This document shows positions 49,601 through 61,600 of a stretch of 64,000 bases of DNA, piece by piece. A model generated the notes under the pieces. It saw only the letters and a program-made list of their open reading frames with translations, had not been told where the DNA came from and did no database searches. The position numbers and the translations under genes are program-made. The stretch lies in NCBI RefSeq assembly GCF_000003605.2, contig NW_003128369.1, forward strand, positions 428,304-492,303. The letters are read 5' to 3'. This DNA comes from Saccoglossus kowalevskii. Taxonomy: Eukaryota; Hemichordata; Enteropneusta; Harrimaniidae. The stretch's first letter is position 1. The number at the start of each line of letters is the position of its first letter.

Positions 49601-52600
49601 ATGGCACTTTCATTGGTATAAAAAAAATTACTTGATTTTATTATTTTGGCAATTTGAGTACTGTAAAATTTTTGCTTAGAATTAATTTTCACTATTTTTG
49701 CTGCTGGAGTAACGATTCAGTGAAAAAAAATCCAGTGAATATACGTTTTTTCCTATATTTTACATTCAACTCATCAAAAATTAGTGAAAATGAATTTCAG
49801 CAAATACAACCAAAAAGTCTTTTCAGCGAAAATTAATTCCAGCTAAAATAAAGTATTTTACAGTACAATGATTCTGTTTAAAAACAAAGCGATATATTAA
49901 AATTGTCCATGTTTTTTGATGCTATCATACCAACGAATGTGCCAAGATGTGCGACTTTTTAGGGATCATGAAAGTGGTCTACAGGTTAGTCATTGATAAA
50001 TGCTGAATTATGATTTTGCTTGTGATATAGTCTACAAGTCGAGATTAGAATGAGAGTAAATTTTACTCTCGTTTGTGATTTTATACATTATTTTATTTAG
50101 TGATGATTCAAATTTGTTTGTCTGCCAATTTTTACTTCCCATCGTCTGTATGTATATTTTCCCAGAAGGTTGACTTGTTTTTTCATTGTTTTCAGACCCG
50201 CTTGGAAGAGCTGCATCGTTTATGGGAGTTACTGTTGTCAAAACTGCGTGAGAAGGGTATTAAGCTATTGCAAGCCCAGAAATTGGTACACTTTTTACGC
50301 GAGTGTGATGAAGTCATGTACTGGATTAAAGATAAGGTTAGTTGTCCACCAAGGTTTTCTTTCTCTCAAAAAAATTCTATTAATTTAACATCCATCAAGA
50401 ATGTACATAAAATATTATTTTGTATTTTTCATTGAAATTGCTCAAAAGCACCTCATCAATAATCCGTGCGTGTCAATATCATCTGGATCATTTTTACTCC
50501 AAATAATGTTAAAATTCAAATTAATATATGTATATTTGATATAAATTATCATGGTATCATGTTGTATTGTTTACTAACAACTCCTATACTTCTTATCACT
50601 CAGGAAGCATTCACTTCCTCTGTGGAGACTGGTGTAGATTTGGAACATGTGGAAGTCTTGCAGAAGAAGTTTGACGAGTTTCAGAAGGTGAGTGAGCTTA
50701 TTTGGTACTCATTACACGATGGTTTTGGTATGAGTGCTAATTGGTAAATATCGGTAATAACAAGTACAAGTCATTGTCTAGTACTGTAAAATCTGTATTA
50801 GAAGCTGTGGCCTCTATTAAAATGATACGATGAAACGGAAGGGATGCGGCTTTTATTAAAGCATCTACACATATGAGAAATTGTGAATTTTTGGTTCTCA
50901 ATTATTCAAAAAGAATGGGTACGACTTCTATTAAAAATGCAACTTTTAATACAGATTTTATGGTGCCAGTTATTAGTGACCTTGGTATAAGTTATTAGTG
51001 GGTGATAGTTACAGCTATGTTTAGTTAGATAATACCAGCTAGCATGTGTTATCAGTGATTTATTAGTGTTAGTTTTCAGATGTTAGTTAGCTTTAGTTAG
51101 TATGAGTTATCAATGGTCAGCTAGCTGTAGCAGTCATTAGTCAACAGTTGGTATGAGTTGTCAATGATTACCTGATTGGTTGGTACAAGTTTTCAGTGGT
51201 TGGTTAGCTGTTGCTGGTATAATTTTATGAAAGGTTGATTACCCTTTGTATTTAAAATGCAGATTGGCATGTCACTCCCTATGTGGATTAATTTTGTACT
51301 TTTATCAATGAACAGGACTTGCAAGCCCATGAGGATAGAGTGGTTGATGTCAATGCTGAAGCTGACAAGTTGATTGAAGAAGAACATCCTGAGTCTGAAA
51401 CCATCACTACTAGACAAAGGGTAGGTTGCTGCTGATTGGTTATTAACTACTGACACATTGACCAAACAATTTAAGGTTATACCCCATTTTGTTTATGGGT
51501 ATTACTGCCGTAAAAGTGAGGGGTTAACTTCCCACAAAAAGCTGTGGGTTGACAAGTAGTTTATTTCTGTTTCATATCTGCAGTGATTTTTCAACTAAGA
51601 TTTATTACGAGTGAAATAAATACTTGATAAAAGCTTGTTGGTGATTGGTAGCTGATTTATTGTGCATTAATTTTAACCCAATGACTCTTTTAAAAACTGG
51701 ATCTGAATTGTCTATTGTTTCACCAACTAGGAATTGAATGAAGCTTGGGAGAGACTGAAAGCTGCTGCTTTGGCTCGTCAGGAGAAATTGTTTGGTGCAA
51801 TGGAAATCCAGAAATTCAACAGGTTTGTATAAGTGTTGGTGCAAGCGTATGATTTAAATGTCATGGATAATTTCTAACAAGAACATTCATAATAATATTT
51901 ATGTCTCCAAGTAGTTTTTCTCTGAGAAGTTTTAGCCACCACACATACCATCATTGCGCTTATTTCACCGTTTATTAAATCTTTGCGTCATCCAGGGATG
52001 CTGACGAGACCATCAGTTGGATTAACGAGAAAGACTCTGTGATGTCATCAGATGATTATGGTCGTGATTTGGCGAGTGTACAAACTCTGCAGCGTAAGCA
52101 CGAAGGTTTAGAACGCGACTTAGCAGCATTGGAAGATAAGGTAAGAATATTTTGTAATTTTGTAAGCTCTTTCATTGAATTTTTGTTTATTTTTATTCCA
52201 CATACAACAAATTTGTTGTTGTTAACAAATCATAACAAGTTTATTGGAAAATAAGACATAATTTAATTATTATAAATGTGTATTGTGTAATCTTATTGTT
52301 TTTTTGAACGTACCGAATATAGGTATCTACATTGAGTACTGAAGCCGATAGACTGCAACAAATCCATGATGCTCCTGAGATCCAGACTAAGAAGGATGAA
52401 ATACTGACAAACTGGGGTCTGCTGACCACTAAGGTGAGTTTAAAATATTTGAAAAATACAAATCGATCACATGAACAGACTTGAGTCTATGATTTACCTC
52501 TATTTGCTTCCTTGGAAGTGCATTTCCAAAAAAAAAAAAAAAAAAAAAAACAACAAAAATTGCATTTATTGCGCTCGTATACTGGATCATTGCAATGTGT

Positions 52601-55600
52601 CGTATTTGACATATGGTTCATTTCTGTGATTTGCACAAGTGATTCTAAACAAACAAATACTTTTATAACTCTTGAAACATATTCAAAAGAATAATATTAT
52701 ACAATGTAGAACAGAATTGTGCAAAATTAAGTAACTTATAAATATAACTGGGCAACTGCAATGTTAATTACACCGACTGTGTTCACTTTTCACACAGGCC
52801 CATGAACGTAAAGAACGACTGGAAGACTCGTACAAACTGCATCATTTCTTGGCCGACTTCCGTGATCTGTTATCGTGGATCCATGACATGAAAGCTTTGA
52901 TCACTGCTGATGAACTGGCTAAAGATGTTGCCGGGGCAGAAGCTTTGTTGGAGAGACATCAAGAACACAAGGTAAACACCAATTTGTTGACTTGGTTTTG
53001 TATCTTTATATTTGAGTAGTATTTTTAACCATTCCTGCATTGCTGAATGAAGATGGTAAAGTGTTGGAGGTGCAATATCCGATAATTGGCTTCTTGTGGC
53101 CGCTATGATCATTCGATTATTTACGAACTTTTTTATAATTCAGAATTAGGTTTGTGTTGTGCATGTAATGAACGTAGAATATCTTATTTCAAACAGGGAG
53201 AGATTGACGCTCGTGAAGACAGTTTCAAAGCAACTGCTGCAGCCGGTCAGGAATTATTGAACTGCAATCACTATGCCTCGGAAGAAGTGTCAGAAAAGGT
53301 AATGGGTCTTACAGGGTGCTCTGACTGTGCATGGTGGTACTATACGAGTGTGTGAGGGCGCTGTAGCTGTGAGACTTATAACAGACAAGTATCAGTCAGT
53401 ATCTTCACTGACATACAGTTATAGCAATTCAAAAAAAAAAAAATTGTATTCGACAAAAAGAATTGTCATTCCTCTCTCCCTCCCATTAAAATATAAAATC
53501 CTGCATTGAATTGTATTTGAAAAAAAAGATTAGGAAAACAAAATGCTGGTCTTAAAATTTTCTTGATAGGAAAGTTTCTTTTGTATAATGTTTGCTGCCC
53601 CTCCCCCCTTCAGTCTTGTAATTGTTCATCAACAATTATTCATACAAATGAATAATTTTTATTTATCAAGCTGGTGACATTGGCCAATGAGAAGACCTCC
53701 TTACTGGAACTATGGGAAGAGCGTCGTATTCAGTACGAGCAGTGCATGGATCTGCAACTATTCTACCGTGACACTGAGCAAGCCGATACCTGGATGAGCA
53801 AACAAGAGGTTAGTTTTATATTTCACTCAAATATATTTTCATGAATAATTCAAGAGACCACGGTTAAATTACCATAATGGGGGGGAATCAATCTAGTCTT
53901 CTTCCAGAGTAAATAATAACAAATAATATCTTCCCTATTAAGTCATGTGTTTGTATTATGTATGTAATATTTAATAAATGTGTCGTAACATTTTTGGTCA
54001 TATTTCTGAACAGGCTTTCTTGAACAATGAAGATCTTGGTGACTCCTTGGACAGTGTGGAATCTTTAATCAAGAAACATGAAGACTTTGAGAAATCATTA
54101 GCTGCACAAGAGGAAAAGATTCGGGTAAACATGTTTTTAATACTACGAGCAGACTGAGGATGACAAGTGATTAGTGTCCACTTCCTTATTACACATTATT
54201 TTTATACCTGTGTATTTCCTGTTTTTCTCAGATTTACAATAGTGTTAAATACTTTATTTTTGCTATTTTTCGCTGAAAGGGTGATTCAATGGAAATAAAA
54301 TCTTACAACTATTTTTTTTCAACGTTTTACTTTCATCTAATCGAAAAACAGTGAAAATATAACTCAATAAAAAACACCCCAAAAGTTTTTTCAACGAAAA
54401 TGAATTGCAGTTCAAATAAAGAATTTGACAATACAAGGTTATGCACATAGATTTGGTCAAGCTGTTCAAAAATAATTGTACTGAGAGGTGAACATTTTCT
54501 ACACTATTGTCTCTCTAACATTGATTATTTTTTTTACAGGCTCTTGATGAGTTTGCTACTAAACTGGTTGATAGTGAGCACTATGCAGCAGATGATGTGT
54601 CTGCTCGCCGTGATGCAGTGAGTATTCATTATTTATTCAGTTTTTACAATCCCCCAGTTTTAATATCCTGGCTACGTGTCAGAATACTCATAGTAGCACT
54701 ATCCTGACTACTCCAACATTGTGGTATCCTGGCTGCTCAGTATCCTGATACGATATGCAATTTCCCGGTTACATGTCTGGGTATGTACAGTATTAGCTGT
54801 GACACACTAATGTTACTAATGACTGACTTAGTCATCACATTAGTGATCACCATAGCAACCAAGTTAAATTTCGGCAGTGGTGTTCAAATACAAAAATTTC
54901 TTTGATCATCATTAAATTCCTCAAAATTTTGAATAGTGAATATTCCTGGCCTTTAATATATTTTTGTTTTTATTGTATATAACTGCAGATATTATTCAAA
55001 TAGTGAAAGACGTAATACAGTTAAATAATTTTATCTGGATTCATTTCAATTTCTGTTTTTACTCTGCATTTCAAATTCAAAAGTTGCTTTTTAACCGGCT
55101 TTCAAAAATAGTTCGCCATTGTGGTTGCTCATATAACTTTGTTTTACTTTTCAGTTATTGGAGAGACGTGCTGCATTAATTTTGCGAGCGAATACTCGTC
55201 GTACGAAACTGGACGAGTCGTATAAACTTCAGATGTTTGACCGTGACGCTGATGACGTCAAGGGATGGATTAGTGAAAAACTGAAGAGTGCTGCTGATGA
55301 GTCCTACAGAGTAAGTGCACCTTGTAATTTCCACCATAAACAGGATTGGATTGTCCCTTTGCGAAATGTTGATTTAGCGAATCTCTCTTGTCCATGTTGA
55401 TTTCCTGTTTTCACAATACTTGTCTGACGCGTGCCAAAACAAATGTGCAGTTATCACCTCCATAAAAACAAAGAAACTGTGTAATTAGGAAGCGCCCCAG
55501 ATTTTTATGTTCCGGATTACTGTACACAAATCCCCAAACCTTGGCCATTTTGAATTTATAATAAAGTCATTAGCGACATCTTGAATTAGCGAATCAGTTC

Positions 55601-58600
55601 TCTCGCTAAATTCGCTAAAAATACATGCTCGTGAAAAAGACATGTTTTACAGCAAACTCACTGGAATTAGTGTTGGGATAAATTAGTTTTTCTCTGATCA
55701 AAAACTAGAACCAATGTCACATTTTATCTGTTTGGTCCAAAATTAAGTTTGATTTCAGTAAAAATTACAGAAAATGTGGACAAATTTACCTGAATTTAAG
55801 CGGGAAAAAATTTGACACTCAAAGAGTTGAACTAATACCCATTTTTCGCCAGTTGCTATGTATTGCTTTATATAGTATGATAATTATAAAATCAGGATCT
55901 TTGATTAATTTTAATTTCTATTCATACTAAATGCTACATAATCATATATGTTTTGTTTTAAACTAGGACCCAACCAACTTGCAAGGAAAGAGTCAGAAAC
56001 ACCAGGCTTTTGAGGCCGAATTAGCAGCTAATCAGCTGCGTATAGATGCTGTCAGAGACGTTGGTGAAGAACTGATTAAAAACGATCACTATGCCAGAGA
56101 CCAGATTAAAGAGAGATTGGACGAGATTGAAGAATTATGGCGACAATTGCTAGATTCCACTGGAAACAAAGGTGAGCTTGTAGTTTTTTCGAAAATATTT
56201 TAAAAATTAGTTTTATTTTGCTTACTTTTACCTTGCCGTTAACAAAGATCACAAGATTTAGTTACCTTAAATTAAAATGAAACTTTATACAAAGGTTATT
56301 TTGGATTATTTACAGTTGATTACTTGAGCATTGAAAATCAATGCATATTAATTACCTAATTAGCATAAATTGAATAATTTCCTCATATCTGAATTACCAT
56401 TTAAGATTTACATAATACTTGGTACATAGGTAATCTTTGTACTTTAATTTGATTTAATTAATTGTTTATTTTTGTTTCATGTTTACTTGTACACAAGAAT
56501 TCCTTTTAAGGTCTAAAATTGGGCTTATTTAGACGCTGAGATAAATTGCAGATAGACATTTCAGTTGATAGATCACAGTTATTATGTAACAATATTTGAA
56601 AAAAAATCGTTTTATCCCGACAGGATGCAAATTGAAGGAAGCCGCCCAACAACAACAGTTCAATCGTAACATTGAAGATATTGAAATCTGGATGTCTGAA
56701 CTAGAAGGACATCTGGCATCAGAAGACTTCGGTAAAGACTTGACTAGTGTCAATAATCTGTTAAAGAAACATTCTTTATTGGAAGCGGATGTTGTCGCTC
56801 ACAAGGTATGATGATAATGTTTTTGTTTTGTTTTATGCAAAGTTTTTTAATGCAATTTGTGAAATAAAAAATGCTGCAATAAAAAAATTCACCATTTGTG
56901 CACAATTACAATGCTTAAATCAAATGTGCAGTTTTAAATCTATCCAACTAGCCAGGCCTGTCAAAATAGCTTTTCATTCTCTTCCTTCATCACTACCATG
57001 GTTACGTAGATAATTTACACAGTAAATGTGATAATGTTACAAAATGGGACATTATTCGAAGAGATATTAGATTTTAATGGCCATAAGGTCAATTCAGGCG
57101 AATGTAAATCATTCATCATGTCTTATTTATCATAAAATGTTCTGATGTGTTTTCCATATCTAAATGGTTTGTAAGCTCATGTCAGCAACAAATTTCGTTT
57201 CTGTTATAGGATCGTGTTGATGGAGTAAAGCTGCAGGCTAATCAATTCTCTGAAGCTGGTCATTTTGATAAAGACACCATCAAAGTCAAAGAAGAGTCCC
57301 TTGTCAAACGTTACGACACCTTACAGGTGGGTACCATGGCAACTTGCTGAGAAATTAATGTAATGTATTGAGCCCAAGCAATAATGAATAATGCATTATT
57401 GTCTGACGTAGCCATGTCGGTCGGTCGGTCGGTCTGTCTGTCTGTCTGTTCGTCCGTCCGTCCGTCCATGGCGGTTTTGTTGTTGCTGTGTTAACTCAAA
57501 ATTTAGGGAAATACAAAATAAAAATACTTTTGTTTTGTGACAGATGACAAAAATTAACATTAGTGTTCAAAGAGATAAGACTCTTGTGTGACTTTGAACT
57601 TGAATGATGTATGGCTCATAATGCCATGAATTTACAATAATGACATTGTGTATTATTAAATGGATTCTAATAATAAATTGACACAGAATGACTTTTTAAT
57701 GTATCTCCCCCTCCCCATCAACTATATAGGTGTTCTCAAGATGGGCATATATAATTAATTTTAGGGGGGGAAAAGAGGGTCAGGTAGAGTTGCAATTAGA
57801 GGTGGAGGTACATTTGAAAGTCTTTTCCATGACTCTCGTACTAACCTAAAATTGTATCTTTTACTCACATTTATAAAATTTAATCCAGATATAAAAAAAG
57901 TATGAACTGACAGATTGGTTGACGGAGCCAATTTTGTTTCATTTGCGGCTCTTGTTCTTTTCTTTAGTTATAATTGTGCAAAACTAATGTTGGTTATTAA
58001 ACTGAAATATTTATCGTATTTGATGAATAAAAAAAATCATCTTTAATAGAAGTACACATAAACGAAAAAAATTGTTATTTTATGCTGGAATTTTACAATG
58101 TGACTAATTCTAACCATGGTCAAACCATTTTAATATGCGAGTATATGCGCGCTACTAATAGAGATAATATGGTTATTAAAAATAACAAAATGACGAATGT
58201 TTTTCAGTGATTAAATGTGATCAGGATACAAAATCCTGCTCACTTTGTACTCAATTAATTACTAATTTATTTTCCTAGTCTGGTTTACAGGGGCTGTGTA
58301 AATGCTAAAGTTGTGTATATTACTGTAAAATACTTTATTATTGCTTATTTTGCTGAAGCGATGATTCAGTAGAAACAAATTCCAGCCAATATACCCTTTT
58401 TCCTATAACATACATTCAACTCATCCAAAACAAATGAAAATAAACTTCATACAATGTACAAAACACCCAAAAAAAACCTCAGCGAAAATGAATTCCAATT
58501 ACAATAAAGTATTTTACAGTACTAATCTTTTTTTGACAAAATAACTTAAATAAATCCTGCTTGCTTTTGCTCACTGTTCTGTTACTTTTACTCCAACTCG

Positions 58601-61600
58601 TCAACAGCTGCAATTCTGCTCTTTCTGCCTGTGGGTTGAGAAGCTATCTTTTGCTGAGATGCAGATTATTTTGCAAAACATCTTCAATTAATTGAGATGT
58701 TTAACTTTTGAGTTGAAAGCTTTAAATGTGCTTAATTTGTGAAAGTGAAAATGGTGTATGCCTTGTATCTCTGTAGGAATGTGGTAATGTTATGGTGAGT
58801 CAAGTCGGCTTCCCCACAGGATGCAATATGTCAGGAATTTACTTTTATACTTTTCTCTTTCCACTAACTTCTATTATTTTACTTCCTCAAAGTCGAAACG
58901 AAGAATTCACACTTTATCGTTCTCTGAAATGTTTCTCTGCACTCATTTCGCACGTCTAAAATTTGCACTCTATTGCATTGTGGGTCAATTCATGATCCCA
59001 TTTAAGAACAAAACAAATGGAGGATGAATTATTGTGGAAAGTTTGTTCAACTTTTAAATGTTAATACTGATCCGCATCTCTCATACTATATTAGAAATAC
59101 TCATGTTTACATTTTTTCACTAGATGTAATATTTGATATTTTGTTTATTTTTGAAGTTGCATTCCCACTTTGCAAATCTATGAGGTACCTTTCCCTGACC
59201 ATATATACCAACATGTACACCAACAAATGTTAAGATGAGTAATAAATATTTTTGTTGCCATGGGGGAAAACAGAGGTTTTAATCTGAAAAAAAAAACTTT
59301 TGTCTGATATTGTTTGTAATTGAGCCTGGCAAAGTTTGGGGATTGTGACAAAGCTCCGTCTTTGAGAATGAGAAATTAAGTGCAGAATATGAATTTCAAT
59401 TGGCCTCCTAAGATACATTCCTAAACAATATGGCATTCACTGAGTTTAAATTGGAGGTCAATTTCACATTGAAAGTACCCTGGTTTGTAAGTTGGTAATG
59501 TTGGATAAGGACTTCCAAAATGAAATGTGTGAAAAGGTCACAGAAGGAATATTTTACTTCCACAGTGAAAACTACCAGGGTTTTGTTATTGATATCAATC
59601 TGGATGTTGTAAGATCAGAACAACAGATTACTTACTTTGTTTCAAATGATTGAGTACCTGCAAACTTTTGTCTACATTCTTAGACGTTCTTACATTATAT
59701 CTATGTGTAAATATGTCAGTACTGTAGACAGTCTGTCGATAATCAACAATATTTTGAAGAAAAGTAGGTAATCAGTTCATCCAGTACCATATTCCTGGTA
59801 ATGACACAATCTTGGTGGTTTTCAAAGTAGTGTTTCATGGTTTTTTTTAAGCTAAAACATAATTGTTTACACATTTTATGTTTTAATCTTGTCCTGTGTT
59901 GTATTTGCAAAGTAGGAATGCATCTTCAGTAATGACTTCATGTTTTGTTTACCCATTGTATGTATTAGATCAATGGCTTTATATATTATTATGTGCATAA
60001 TGACATTCTTTTTAATCACCGTAATGATTTATTAGTTTTCATTAATCATATGCAAATTAAGAAAAAATCCAGGGGCCATTGATAATTAAAGCAGGCATGA
60101 AAGCTGAGTAATCTCTTCAATTTACAGTGATCCCTTCTCCTTCACACATGCACACCCTAAGTGACAGTTTGGAAAAAATGGAACGAACATTAAAAACAAC
60201 TGAGCAATTGAAATCACTTTGGATTTTCCCCTCCTTCCCTAAACAAAAAGTTTACTGTGCATATGTTTTAATTAACCACTGCCCCTTTAAAGAAAGTGCC
60301 CTCAGTTTAATTCATAAACTACGTAATATGTTGTGAGTTGTTAAAAACTAATTTCATTTGGTTTAGAAATGTACACATTAATAAGTTATTGATGTTAAAA
60401 ATAATGTAGCAACTTGCGCAAGTATTTTGAATCAAGCTGTAAATGAAGTTTCAGTAAATTATTAAGTAAGAAACATTCCTGGTTCAAAGGTTGCAAAGTA
60501 GATGCCAAATACCATTATGTTGAATACCATTACTCGCATAAACTATTGTAAATAAATTATTTTCACTCAGAATTTATTTTACCTGTTTTTGCTGAAGGGA
60601 CGTTCAGTGAAAATAAAATCCAAAAAATATACCTTTTTCCCATATTTTACTTTCAACTTGTCAGAAATCATTGAAAATAAATTGCATTCAAAACATACAA
60701 AAAGTCTTTCAGCAAAAAATTAATTCAAGCTAAAATAAAGTATTTTACAGTATGTATAAGCCATTGGTGGGTCTTGCATTAGCCTGCATATGAAGCAAGT
60801 TCTGACAAAAAAATGAAAAGGAAATGTCAACATATACTGTGTATTGCGTGAGCGTACGAAGAGTACTAAAATCGGGATCCCCTCTAATATTTAGATTTCG
60901 GGAAAACCGAATTTTGGGTTAATGCAATCCATGTGTTTGTATCTGTTAAAACTCATCTTAGTCGTTTCCATTTTTATACAGCATATAGTGATCGTCATTG
61001 TGAACCAAGAATTCATCTTGTCTCTATCCGTGTATACAAGCATGTTCTATTTCACATCTTGAATCTATGGTCTAATGCAGCACGGTTGCCCACCTTCATA
61101 AATACAATTGTATCTTTCACCTGTCAGTTAGAAAAATATTAATAACTTGATTTACAAAGAGATTTGTTTCTTTCGTTCGATGGACTAGTTTCGTCATATT
61201 TCGAGGTAGTGTGAAATTGCTGCTTTAGACAAAACCAGAGTAAATATTACTGTACTAACTTTCTGTTTCATTTTGCTGCTGTGTAACATTCAGATGGCAA
61301 TATTATCACCATATAAATTATTGTATCACAGGTGTTAATACTCCACTTTACTTAAGTTGATATTTGAAAACGTATTGCATTTTATTTAAATGTTTCAAAT
61401 CTTTTTTTCGTCTCCATCAAACTGATAACAGCAAAGTTAAAACATATTTCATTCACATTTGTAGGGTCCGCTGGCTGCTCGCAAACAAAAGCTGAACGAC
61501 TCGGTCGCCTTGCATCAACTTTTCCGTGACATTGAGGATGAGGAAGCATGGATCCGAGAGAAAGAGCCAATCGCCTCGTCCGCTAACCGCGGACGTGATT

